Part shown: positions 26,159-37,278 of the stretch, piece after piece
How the letters are laid out: each line of letters starts with the position of its first letter
Numbering within the stretch: position 1 is the stretch's first letter
NCBI GenBank assembly: GCA_008638375.1
Contig: CM018036.1
Span: 14,370,328 to 14,434,327 of the forward strand
DNA: 64,000 bases
Direction: 5' to 3'
Source: Nyssa sinensis
Taxonomy: Eukaryota; Streptophyta; Magnoliopsida; Cornales; Nyssaceae
Made by a program: the position numbers and the translations under genes
Notes under the pieces: generated by a model
Database searches by the model: none
The model's input: only the letters and a program-made list of their open reading frames with translations
Told to the model about the DNA's origin: nothing

Positions 26159-27143
26159 TATGGTGGCATTTGTTGAGAGAAAATCAGAAAGAAGAAGAGG
26201 TGGTGAGACTGTAAGCATTATGGACGAGTTGAGAGAACTGTAGAGAGATCCAAAGGTTGAAGTAGAAAGGAGAAGGAAGAAGCTACACCGAAAAACCCAA
26301 GAAATAGGTATATCAAGTTCAGTTCCGTTTTTTTTTTTTTAGGCATGATAGTTAGATTTAATGTTAGGGTTTTACAGAGCATGGAATATGGAACAAAATG
26401 CAAAAAAAAAAAAAAGAAAAATTAGTTTAAATGGTTCAAAAACAAGAGAGAAAAAAGGAGTTGCAGGTTTTACTTAAATAATCGGATTCCATGATTTTAT
26501 GTGTTAAAACCAAAACAAACAATGAGGAACTAATCCTCTTTGGTGCAGAAAACTGTTAGCAATGAAAATGAGTGAAAACAGTGACTGTGAAGTCACGAAA
26601 ATGAAACTTTAAGCTCGGCCAAAAAATCGACTGGAGCTGTTTGACCCTCTATTCATGATGATCTAGTGACCTACATAAAAAACCAAGGTTTGATATGGAA
26701 CCCTTATGAAAAATGGAAGAAAACAAGCATTTGATTTAGGTTGAAATGTGGCCGAAAAATTGTCATCCGTCGCCGGAGATGGCGACGGAACCCTAGGGTT
26801 CCTTCACCGGAAAAATGAGGAGGATGGTGAACAGTATTCCCTGTGCGACGTCGTTTGGGGCTTAGGTGGGGTGATGCGTCGCTGTTTAGTGTAGGGTTAT
26901 TTTAAGTTAAAGGTGAATCAGGCCTGTTTGGTTGGGGGGATATGAAATGGGAATGGGATAAACCAAAGGGGGACTGGATAACCTATCCTAGGTTTGGGGC
27001 GCTATTCGCTGTTTGGGGCCAAGAAATGTGGAAAAAAAAATGCGCAAGGGCTGCGCCCCTACGACTCGAACCATGACCGAGCGTGTGGAGTGAGGCGTGT
27101 GTAACCAAAGGGGACAGGTACCAACCGTGTCATCTTTTGGGTG

Positions 27144-27180
<37 letters not shown>

Positions 27181-28836
27181 AAATAACAACAATTAATTAA
27201 TTAAATTAATTAATTATTAGCTAAATGGGCCGAAGTCCAAATTAAACAAGTTATTAGTGTATTTTGACTATCTTGGGCCTTCTAAGACCAATGGTGAGAT
27301 CTGTGATGCGAGATGAGCTCCCAAAAAATAAAAGACTCGTAGGAACACTAAAATGACCAAAATGCCCCTAGGTCAAAGAGTAGTCAAACGAACTCCAATC
27401 AAAGTAAAAAAAAAAAGTAGTGTATTTTTATTATTTCAGGCATTCCAGACTCAATCGTGGAGTCCGATTTGTGAAAAGAGGTCTCGAGAAGTAAGAACCC
27501 GTAAGAGTGTAAAATGACTGTTTTACCCTTTTAGCTCGGATATCCAAATTGAATTCCGCAAAAGCCTAAACCGACTTCGTTCGACGTCCCGGACTCAATG
27601 GTAGAGTCTATTTTACAAAAATAGAAACTCATGAAATAAAATCATAAAATTTGATCAATAGCATAATTCAAGTAACAATAAACTGAGTTATATTTCATGT
27701 TTTTAGGAACACTGAAAGGAAAGGAGAAGGCAGTTTGATCTTCCATATTCTCACTGTTTGGTTCGACTACACGTAGGCACGACTCCCAAGGGTTGAGAAA
27801 AACCCTTCTAGGTATGATATTTTGCTAAGTAAGGAGTAAGATTAAGTTTATGATTGATTTTCATATTGATCTCATGATTCGTATATTTATTCGATTGTTT
27901 ATGTGCTTATGCCTTCCTTGTTATTTCCTTGGAAGTTTGGTTGAGTGATAAATGTGGATCATGATTACATTTATATTCTATGTGTTGGCACAGTGTGTGA
28001 TTGATATTCTTTACAGATTGTTCAGATTGAGAATATATAACTTGAACTTGTGTTTAAATGGAATATGTATAACATATACACATGAGGACGAAATTTTGTG
28101 ATTTAAATGCCATTGTTTAAAGCATGCTTCATGTATGAATGAAAGACTTCGATGAGATCGCATTGTTGCATGGTGGAATCAAAGCATATTGGCATAGTGT
28201 GATTCCTTGAGACATAATGTGGGTTGAGCACATGGTGCTATGCATTATGAGGGTGTAGATCCTGTGTTGAAAAACCCAAAATTAGCCATTGGTACTCATG
28301 TCAGCGGGGACGGACCATAAAGTGAGACATACAAGTGGTACTTATGCCAGCGGGGAAGGACTGTAAAGTGAAACATGGGTGTGGCATGGAGTTGCATGGG
28401 TGCATCACGCATATTGTTCATGTACTGTATTGATGATATTGGATGACATGTAGATCTAAATGTACACTTGCACATGCCATGCCTTAATTTTTTTTCTTAC
28501 ATTAGCATTGTATTATACCAGCAGTTGAGCTGACCCATTCGTGGGATACTATATTTCAGACGACACCCCTACTACATGAGACTCGATGAGGTCTTAACGA
28601 AAGAAAGGACTTGGAACTACATTTGGCCCTTGGGGCATATTTTGATATTGTACAAGGGCATAAGCCCTAAACTATATTTGTTTATCTGTATGTCATGAAT
28701 CAACGGACAAGGCTTTATGGATTAGTATCAGAACATGAATTGGGTTAGTGTTTGAAATGCATGTAATTGTCCTTTATTATTTCTTTTTTGTTTATTTCAC
28801 TCACTCTCCGGGTTTGTGAAAATTCGGGGTGTGACA
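25595..28836 (+). mobile_element. 5' LTR (left-truncated) of Tekay-like element 3
   Basis: It ends GTGTGACA at 28836, three bases before a tRNA-iMet primer-binding site and upstream of a gag gene. Its left edge abuts the 160-bp array at about 25595. The expected TGTAACACC start is absent, so several hundred bases are probably lost. It holds TA/TG microsatellites (about 25689-25705, 25740-25980, 26122-26155, 27149-27176), three copies of a 'gCATTCC-GACTCAATGGTAGAG' type module (about 27257, 27421 and 27582), a 46-bp direct repeat near 28290-28380 and a tRNA-like motif at 27062-27131. No gene lies in it. Confidence 0.75.
27062..27131 (-). other. Antisense tRNA-like motif inside LTR of element 3
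   Basis: On the minus strand GGTTCGAGTCG (B-box-like) at 27072-27062 is preceded about 45 bases upstream by ACGGTTGGTACC (weak A-box). This is the weakest of the four LTR examples at the A-box. Confidence 0.4.
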
Positions 28837-28839
28837 ACG

Positions 28840-28851
28840 TGGTATCAGAGA
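28840..28851 (+). other. Primer-binding site of element 3 (tRNA-iMet type)
   Basis: TGGTATCAGAGA follows the LTR end after three bases and matches the plant tRNA-iMet site TGGTATCAGAGC except for the last base. Confidence 0.85.
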
Positions 28852-29180
28852 CTGTAAGGTGTTGTTGAACACTATGAGACCCTAGAGGAAAGAGTGAGAT
28901 TTAGTGTAAACTGTTAGTAATATGCGATAGGATCTTGTATGCTATGTGATTATATACACTTGAAGCTGACTTGTTGTGATTACGTGTTGATTGCTATTAT
29001 ATTATGATGCATGATGTGAGTGATGTGTGAGAATTTGTTAAGTGTATATTATGACATGCTATACGTATTACTTGTTAAGTGTAAGTTATGGATAAGAACA
29101 AGATTGAGATTCCTTTTAATGCGTATGTCTAGATGTGAAATAGGGGCATTAATTTTTCTTTTCCTTAGACTTGTAGACTT

Positions 29181-30640
29181 ATGCCACCGAGACGAGCTCT
29201 TGCGAGAGCTGGACCACCTAGGCGGGGTAGACCTAGGGCCACTGTCCCACCCCGGCGTGGCAGACCTAGAGCTGTTGCACCTTCTCATGGCACAGTAGAG
29301 GAGACTGTTGCTCCCGCTGATGCACCCACCCACAGCAGAGCTGAGGAGGCTATCACTCCTGCACCAGCTCCTGCTTCTGCACCTGACCTAGTAGAGGAGG
29401 TAGAGCAGATTGTTGGCGTCAGAGACATGACGACCATCTTACAAGAGTACCTTCATGCTATCCAAGAGGCGAGGCCTACAGGTGGAGAGACACGAGATAC
29501 CTTCGTGACGAAGGTGTTCCAAAGGATAAGGCCTCCTACTTTTGCTGGGTAGCCTGACCAATTGGCTGCAGAGGAGTGGCTGAGATAGATTACCAAGATC
29601 CTAGACTCACAAGGGATCACTGGGCCACATTTGAGGATCCGATGTGCCACCTTCCGGCTTACGGATTTGGCCAGCCAGTGGTGGGAGGTAGCTGCTGACC
29701 TGATAGATAGGTTCGGTGAGGGATGGGATGCTTTTATGGCTATGTTCAATGACCACTACTTTCTAGAGACCGCCAAGATCGAGTTTATGGAGGAGTTTGG
29801 GACATTACTTCAGAGGGATATGACAGTGATTGAGTACGAGTCCTGATTTACTGCATTGGGGAGGTTTGCCCCGCACATTGTTAGAGAGGAGCGCCTGAGG
29901 GTCTTTCATTTTGTCAAGGGGTTGAAAACCTCTATTAGGGAATGATTGGGAGGACACATTATGGACACATATGAGGAGGCGGTGATCAGGGCTACCAGGG
30001 TTGAGAGGGAGTTGACCGATCTTAGAGGGATTAGAGAGTCCCGAGCCTAAAGCAGGACACACCCAGCACAGATCCCTATACCTGCCCTGACTTATACAGA
30101 GGGGAGACCATCGAAGAGGTCCCAAGCTCTTGCTTCTTTCGCACAGACACCACCGAGACCTATTCAGTTTTCAGCCCCCCGACCTGTTCCGCCTACTACT
30201 TCTAGAGGGAGGGATCATAGAGATCCTCTTCATGTTATTTGTGTGGACAGCCTGGCCACAAGAGGGCCGTTTTCCCCCTGAGGGACCCCAGCTTGGGGCA
30301 GGGGCCTGGATCCAGCCAGGGATCATTTCCACCATCGGTACAAGGTCAGACATGGAGAGCTCCCCAGCTTTGCTACACCTGCCACCTAGACAGGCCATGT
30401 TAGGGCCAACTGTCCTCAAGGGCAGACTTCACAGAGCTCATAGGGGCCACATTACTATCAGCATATCCAGGTGCCTTTGTCACAACCACAGCTAGGCCCT
30501 AGACCTCCAGTACCATACTTCCCGCCAGCACCCTCCGCATTGAGTGTTAGAGCTCCCGGACAGAGGGGAGGAGGACAGTAGGGATAGAGAGGGGGAGGTA
30601 GACAAGGTCAGACTACCCAGGGCCGTGTTTATGCAGTAGC
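29181..30640 (+). pseudogene. Decayed gag of Tekay-like element 3
   Basis: The chosen start is the ATG at 29181, which gives MPPRRALARAGPPRRGRPR, the Pro/Arg/Gly-rich opening typical of plant chromovirus gag. It is open to 29552. The gag domain then continues (TFRLTDLASQWWE, FNDHYFLETAKIEFMEEF, RDMTVIEYES) to about 29850, and beyond a stop (ALGRFAPHIVREERLRVFHF, YEEAVIRATRVEREL) to about 30050. A Pro/Arg-rich linker and a broken zinc knuckle (TGHVRANCPQ, near 30390-30420) follow. There are at least five stops and a frameshift. Base composition is richer in G+C than its surroundings, as expected of a less decayed gag. Confidence 0.9.
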
Positions 30641-30890
30641 CACCCTAAATGCCTCTACTTCTGGACCATCAGTAGTTCGAGGTACATTCCTTGTATTTAG
30701 TTCATGGGCCAGTGTACTAATAGATTCAGGTGCATCAGCATTCATTCATATCTACCATACTTGCCATGTCATTGGGGTTGGATATAGATCAGTTGGATCG
30801 ACCGTTGCATGTTGACATACCAGTTGGGGGTAGTGTGATATTGACCAGGATCTGTAGAGATTGCTCGATAGAGATAGCTTATCGCACCCT
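30640..30890 (+). pseudogene. Protease fragment of element 3
   Basis: RVYAVATLNAST and VVRGTFLVF lead to an intact-looking aspartic protease active site LIDSGASAFIH near 30720-30750. A frameshift follows, then GGSVILTRICRDCSIEIAYR up to about 30890, where homology stops against Athila-like sequence on the other strand. RT, RNase H, integrase and the 3' LTR are missing. Confidence 0.82.
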
Positions 30891-31559
30891 TTAAAGCTTG
30901 TAACGTGGGTTCACAATAAATGCAAAAAACCTAATAAAGCTCAAAGGGGTTCAACAAAGGAAAAAATTAATTACAAGGTAGTCTATTTGGCTTATATAGC
31001 TTATAACAAAGAGGGCCTTAATCATGTTCATGTATGCATGTGTCAATATGACCTCGAAGAGAATTAAGGCAAGTTCTAGAGAAAGAAATCCATGGAAGAA
31101 TATCTCACAGGAAAGAAAATAGTGAGACTGATATGGAATGTGTCAATCTAAAGGCTCAAAATCTCATCGGTTTTTGTCTACCAAATTTAGTTACTACCAT
31201 TTTCAAGGAAAATAACTAGACTAATTAATTTTAAGTTAGAAGATTACTTATTCAATCATGTTATGAATTTTTCAAGCTTAATTGAATCTTGCTCATAACA
31301 TACACAACCTAAATTCGCTGAAAACCACAAAAATAAAAAGTAATTTTTTTTTAAGCACAAAATTAAAACACAACCTAAATCCCTTCCCCCACACTTAAAA
31401 CTTACATTGTCCCGAATGTAAGGTGAAATGCAAAAAAAAAGGCAAAAATAACCAAAATATAAATGCAAAAATAAGAAGAAAAAGAACGAACTCCCCTTGG
31501 GTTGCCTCCCAAGCAACGCCTTTGTTTATTGTCGTTGGCTTGACTCAATGTTTCCTTCT
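30890..31559 (-). other. 3' non-coding region of the Athila-like element
   Basis: No gene is seen downstream (minus strand) of the integrase stop at 31560. A purine-rich GTGTGGGGGAAGGG on the minus strand near 31383-31396 resembles the conserved GTGTGGGG tract found downstream of pol in Athila-group elements. No env-like ORF is recognisable. The junction with element 3 is at about 30890. Confidence 0.5.
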
Positions 31560-32552
31560 TCAATCAGTATAAATCGGATCATCAAGGTCCAATTTTGCCA
31601 CATTCTCTACTTGGAAACCTTCATAGAAAGGCTTAAGTTTATGGCCATTCACCTTGAACACTTTGGAAGTTGCTAAACTTTGAACTTCAATTGCACCATG
31701 AGGAAAAACATTGGTAACAACAAAAGGTCCAATCCAACGAGAACACAACTTAACCGGAAACAAACGAAGCCGTGAATGGTATTGAAGGACTTTTTGACCA
31801 ACTTTAAACTCCTTTCTAGAGATCATCCTGTTCATGAAAAACTTTCATTTTTTCCTTGTAAATCCTTGCACTCCCATAAGAATCATTGCGCATTTTGTCT
31901 AACTCTTATAGTTGCAACTTCCTGTGTTCTCGACTTTCATCCATCTTCATGTTGAAACTCTTGATAGCCCAATAAGCCTTGTGTTCTAACTCAACTAGAA
32001 GGTGGCATGGTTTCCCAAACACCAACCTGATAAGGTGACATACCAATAGGCGTCTTATTTACAGTCCTATACACCCATAAGGCATCATCCAAGCTACAAA
32101 CTCGAATCTTTTCTACTTGGATTGACCGTCTTTTCAATGATGGACTTAATCTCTCGATTTGACACTTTCGCTTGTCCACTAGTTTGCAGATGATAGGCAA
32201 TTGACACCTTATGGGTCACATGCTACTTTCTTAGAAAAGTCTCCACAGTTCGATTGCAAAAGTGAGTGCCTCGATCACTTATTAGAGCTCTTGGAATTCC
32301 AAACCTAGAGAATATGTTAGACTTGATAAAATCTGTAACAACTTTAGAATCATCAGTCCTAGTAGCTTTAGCTTCCACCCATTTTGAGACATAATCAATA
32401 GCAAGCAAAATATAAACATAACCGAAAGATACACGGAACGGTCGCATGAAATCGATGCCCCAAACATCAAAAATTTTGCAAAATAGTATGGGTGTTTGTG
32501 GCATCTCATTCCTTTGGGATATATTACCTGTCTTTTGACAATGATCGCATGA
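31560..32552 (-). pseudogene. Integrase of the Athila-like element, catalytic core and C-terminus
   Basis: Integrase joins element cDNA to host DNA. The minus strand from 32552 begins within the zinc-binding HHCC motif ([12 protein letters not shown]) and continues into the catalytic core. WGIDFMRPF holds the first Asp, [11 protein letters not shown] the second, and [18 protein letters not shown] the Glu of the DDE triad, the last after a stop near 32220. The C-terminal part 31835-31560 (SRWIGPFVVTNVFPHGAIEV…FKVNGHKLKPF) is typical of Athila integrases and ends at a TAG. At least two frameshifts or stops are present. The N-terminal zinc motif is split from it by a 2.0-kb solo LTR. Confidence 0.88.
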
Positions 32553-32557
32553 CTTAC

Positions 32558-34586
32558 TGATGAGTGCACAAAAGTGCACTCTAAATACCCTATTATTAGA
32601 TTAAAATGCTAAAATGTGACCATATTATTAGAGCATAAGGTTTAATATTCTTAATTCATTTATATTTAATTTTATGAAATATTTAATTTTTAAGTGAGCT
32701 AATTAATATATTTATTGAATTATGGAAGCATTGACGGTAAAAGAAGAGCTATGAAGTATATTGTGCAATTTTCAGCTTTTAGGCAGATTCGATCTATGGA
32801 ACTTCAATTGAGGTTTGGATGGCGTTAGAGTTTCAGAATGAGAAAGTGGTCTTCATGAAGTTTTTAGAGGACGTTTTAAGCTTTCTAGAGAGGTATGGTT
32901 TGCAAAAATCTGAGTTCGTTTGAGCCTCTAAAGACTGTTTTAAAGTCAGGCCTGGAAAGCTGGATTTCTTTCCAACTAGCAAACTTCAATGGATCAAAAC
33001 TTTGAGCTTCTGAAATCCAATTTAGGTGATTTTTAAGCCTAAAATTATCTACTCATCCGGGGATACAACTTCCGTGAAGAGCCCGAATCAAGATTCAATC
33101 ATTATCTGATAGAAAAATGAGCCTAAAGATTGGCGCTGCTAACTGTGCGTGAGATGGAGTAACAGCAAGTCAAGAAAAAATAAAAGTCAAAAGGTGATTT
33201 TGTGGGGCCAAGCAAGGAAGAAATAATAAAAAAAAAAAAGAGAAGAATTGGAAGAGAATGTCAAAAATTGTGGGCTTATGCTTCTGTGGCTGAACCAAGA
33301 ATAAAAAAGAGAAAAGAAAGAGAGGAAAAATAAAGATTGAAAAGTCAAAAGGCCAAGAAGCAGGAAGAGAAAAGTAAAGGAAAAAAAAGGCTGAAGTTGG
33401 GCTTGGGTTGTGAGGCATACGGCTGGAATTAAAGAGAGAGAATTAAAGAGACAAAATAAAAAAAGAAAGAATGTAAGGTGGTCCGTGAGGGGCTGAAGTC
33501 AAGAAAAAACGGTGGGGCCCATGCGCAGGGGTCTTGGGTTTTGAAGGGCCGTGCGGCTGACTTCAGCAAAACAGGAAAATGAGAAGGAAAGAGGCAGTCT
33601 AGGCGCGCTAAATGGGCTGAACATCAGTCTTGGGCGCGAAAGCTGATACGTCAATTAGGTGGTGCGGCTTGTGCATTACGCTGAATATAAAAAAGAAAAA
33701 AAAAAACCTAAATAGGGGAGGAAGCCGGGCGGCTGAACTAGGAGGACAACAGGAAATCAGAACAGGAAGGAGAGGGCTGTGCAGGCGCAGAGCAGTCCCG
33801 GCGCAGAGAAAGTCAGCACAGCTACTTCATAACTCAATTTTTCTCTATAAAATTTATGTTATTAGACTTGTGTATGAATAACTAAATTTTCAAGTAAAGT
33901 TAGAATGAACTTGTATCATAAATAGTTATTTTTAATTATTTTTTATTCATATAAGTGATTTTCATTTATTAAATTCTTTAGTTGTCACTCTCAATTTATT
34001 GTTGGGTTTTATTTTTTCGAATAATTAAAGGGTTTAGTCTCATTCATGTTTTTTCTATTGAATAGATTAATGTTTTGACTATTTTTGAAACAATTAATTA
34101 TTTATATTGATTTGATTATTTACTACAATATTACTCCCTAGGCTATATTGTCGTCATTGGGTTCTTTCAATGTGGATAACAATTTGTGTGATTTAAAAGT
34201 GATGAATAATTTTTCAGAGGGTTACATTTGGTTCAATTTTAGGTTTATAATTCTATATCTTCCGATTGAGATTTTTGGAATTAAATTCTCAATTGACTTA
34301 TCAGTGAATTAAAAATAATTAAAATACCAGATATGTGCAAGGGATTCCCGACGCTCTACTGTTCAGTTAATTTGAATTAATTCGAGTGCTTTTTTTTTTC
34401 GTTAATCACTCTGTTTAATTTTAATTTGTATTTAAATCACTTTTTATATTTTTATTTTCTATTAATCATCTAATATTTTCTTTAGTTTTAGAAATTCTTT
34501 CTATTATTATTTTAATTTTGTTTCCCTGTGAATCGAAACCCCTAAAGCTACACTACAACTACCGCGTTATTCTTTGAGCGTAATCA
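32558..34586. mobile_element. 2,029-bp solo LTR in the Athila integrase
   Basis: It begins TGATGAGTGCACAAAAGTGC and ends GAGCGTAATCA. Both sides carry the identical 5-bp target duplication CTTAC (32553-32557 and 34587-34591). There is no internal region and no protein domain, so this is a solo LTR. The TGATGAGTGC start and the composition resemble Tat/Athila-group LTRs (inference); the strand is not fixed. Purine-rich and poly-A tracts near 33170-33480 and 33685 produce chance ORFs. Its insertion cuts the HHCC motif just before SCDHC. Confidence 0.85.
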
Positions 34587-34591
34587 CTTAC

Positions 34592-35039
34592 AAAAAGAAT
34601 ATGAATCTCAGAATAAAGACGGCTAATAGAAACCACATTCTAGCACCCTTTCTCACCGTCCTCTTAGCTCCAAAGTGACCTTTGCAAGCATAAGAATGAC
34701 AAAAGGTGAGAATAGAAATAATTTCATTTCAGGAATGCACCTTCTTATCACTTGATCTACACAATGGTTCCATAAGTATGGGTCATCCCACACATAGTAT
34801 GTGGACATACTCTTGATCTTATATCTTTGAGCCTTAGACAAACCAAGAGGTAACATATTAGTAACCAAATAATTTACAATATTCGCATACCAAGGTAATG
34901 TTACACTCATGGAGAAAAATTGCTCGTCAGGGAACGTTTCCCGCAGATGAAGTTCATCCTCCACATGAACTAAATGACTCAAATAATCTGACACGATTTT
35001 TTGTCCCTCTTTTATCTTTGATCTCCAAATCAAATTCAC
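34592..35039 (-). pseudogene. RNase H-integrase linker and integrase zinc-motif start, Athila-like element
   Basis: The minus-strand ORF 35039-34653 continues from RNase H ([14 protein letters not shown]…) through PWYANIVNYLV and YYVWDDPYLWNHC…RRCIPE, the segment typical before an Athila integrase. In another frame the His residues of the zinc motif are readable (CHSYACKGHFGAKRT) down to about 34600. The paired Cys half of the motif lies on the other side of the solo LTR. Confidence 0.85.
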
Positions 35040-36310
35040 TCAAGAAAAGTATCCATCTTATTAATCTTGGTTTTGCCTCTTTCGTCGTCATCAAATAACG
35101 AAGAGCTGCATGAATTAGAGTAAATAATGACTTTAGTAGCGAGCAAATAACACCGTAACTTTTCTAAAGCAAAAACAACAACTAAAAGTTCTTTTTCAGT
35201 AGTAGTATAATTTCTCTGGGCATCATTCAAATTCTGTGAAGCATAATAAATGGCACGAGATGCTTTTCTAATTCTTTGACCTAAAACAGCGCCTATTGCA
35301 TAATACCTTGTGTCGCACATTATCTCAAGGGGAACGTTCTAATTAGGGGGCTGGATAACTGGGGTAGAAGTCAACAGCTCCTTCAGCTTATCAAACACCT
35401 TTTACATGCCTCATCAAACTCAAAAGCCATATCCTTTTGTAGAAACTTGCATAGGGGTAATGCTATTTTGGAGAAGTCCTTGATGAATCTTGAGTAAAAA
35501 CCTTCATGTCCAAGAAAAGAACGAATTTCTCGCACACTAGTGGGATAAGGTAAAGATTGAATGATATCAACTTTAGCTTTATCTAACTTAATTCCCCTAG
35601 GTGAAACAATATGACCCAAAACTATACGTTGTTCAACCATAAAATGACATTTTCAGAATTTAACACAAGGTTAGTTTCTATGCATCTTTGAAGAACAAGT
35701 GTAAGGTTATGCAAACAAATATCAAAGGAGTCTCCATAAACTATGAAATCATCCATAAAGACTTTTATGATATGCTCAATATAATATGAAAATATGCTAA
35801 CCATACACCTTTGGAAAGTGGCTGGGGCGTTACAAAGGCCAAAGGGCATGCAATGATATAAAAAATGTTCCGAAGGGGCATGTAAAAGTCGTCTTTTTTT
35901 TTTTTATCCTCCAGAGCAATTGCAATCTGAAAATAACTTGAATAACCATCAAGGAAACAATAGTAAAAATGACCAACTAACCTTTCAAGCATTTGATCAA
36001 TAAAAGGTAAAGAGAAGTGGTCCTTGCGGGTTATAACATTTAATTTTCTATAATCTATACAAACCCGCCACCCATTCTGAACACGGGTAGGAACTAACTC
36101 ATTATTCTGATTTTTCACAAAAGTTGTTCTAGTCTTTTTAGGATCCACTTGAATCGGGCTAACCCAATTGCTATTCGAAATAGGATAAATCATTCCAACT
36201 TTAAGAAGTTTGAGGATCTCCTTCTTCACTACATCCATCATGGGTGGGTTCAATCTTCTTTGCGGTTGACGGGAAGGTTTTGCTCCCTTTTCGAGTAAGA
36301 TATGATGCAT
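35036..36310 (-). pseudogene. Reverse transcriptase and RNase H of the Athila-like element
   Basis: From 36310 downward on the minus strand: ILEKGAKPSRQPQRRLNPPM, WVSPIQVDPKK, WRVCIDYRKLN, HFSLPFIDQMLERL; then in the next frame MPFGLCNAPATFQRCM and the catalytic box VFMDDFIVYGDSFD (near 35740-35765); then VLGHIVSPRGIKLDKAKVDII and the connection to 35383; then RNase H YAIGAVLGQR…AIYYASQNLNDAQRNYTTTEKELL to 35036. The order is continuous but frames change at least three times, and an A/T run near 35893 causes one shift. Catalytic Asp residues remain visible. Confidence 0.9.
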
Positions 36311-37278
36311 TTATGTAGACGGGCTAATTCCTTTAATATTCGCAACTGTCCGACCAATAGCCGTCTTATGCTCCTGAAGGACCTGTACAAGCTTTTCTTC
36401 TTGTGGTGCACTAAGTTTACTAGAGATGATCACTGGTAACGTTCCTCCATCTCCAAGGAACACATATTTGAGGTGACTGGAGAGAGGCTTCAAATCTGGA
36501 ATGGGGGCTTTATAAAACAAAGTGTAAAGGCTTCTCGTTAGAAACTGGTAACGTAATATAAGGAACGTTACCTGGCTGTTGTAACTTCAGAAAATCATTC
36601 AACTGTTGCAATAGTTTCCTACAAATCAGTACTCAAGGCTAACTCCTCATTCTCTTTCTCAAGATGCTTACTAATGGCAACTTCTAATCTATCTTTTTCA
36701 TCAAGTTCAAAAACTTCCTGTGCTAAAGAATCAATCACATCAATAGAATAAACAGGATTATCATCATCAGGATATTTCATAGGCATCATAAATATTAAAC
36801 TTAACAATTTTACCATCAAATTTCATGGTAAGTGTGTCACTATGAACATCATTCTTAGTCTTGGATGTCTTTAAGAATGGTTTTCCTAACAAAATAGGAG
36901 CAGTTTGATCACCATTCTCCATATCAAGCACATAGAAATTAGCAGGAAAAACCAAATCATTAACTTACACAAGAACATCCTCAACTACACTCTTAGGATA
37001 GGCTAGATCTATCAGCCAATTGAATCACAACACCAGTTTTATCTAAAGGTCCAAGTTTCAAAGAAGCATATATAGAATTTGGCATGACATTGATAGAAGC
37101 TCCTAAATTTATCATGGCCTTCTCCAATCTAGTGTTACATATCGTATAAGGGATAGTAAACATACCTGGATCGTTGCACTTCGTAGGGAGTTTTCTTTGA
37201 ATAACTGCAGAAACATTCTCCCCTATTCTCACCTTCTCACATCTTTTAAGTTTCTGTTTCCTCTTAATTGTACACAGT
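36311..37278 (-). pseudogene. Aspartic protease and linker of the Athila-like element
   Basis: From 37278 downward on the minus strand: KRCEKVRIGENVSAVIQRKL, PGMFTIPYTIC, then MINLGASINVMP, where DLGAS is expected, so the catalytic Asp has become Asn. Next come LKLGPLDKTGVVIQLADRS and, in another frame, FYVLDMENGDQTAPILLGKPFLKT (36955-36767). A poorly conserved linker to RT follows (36819-36311), including LSSHLKYVFLGDG…PVIIS, common before RT in this group. A solo LTR cuts the gene just upstream at 37278/37279. Confidence 0.85.

Noticed and set aside
29049..29333. Ser-rich minus-strand ORF of 94 codons
   Set aside because: It is a shadow of the Arg/Pro-rich gag start on the + strand.
33170..33418. 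Phe-rich 82-codon minus-strand ORF
   Set aside because: It is the complement of purine-rich low-complexity sequence in the 2.0-kb solo LTR.
34898..35098. + strand ORFs across 34898-36520
   Set aside because: They are shadows of the Athila-like RT, RNase H and integrase regions, whose motifs are clear on the minus strand.
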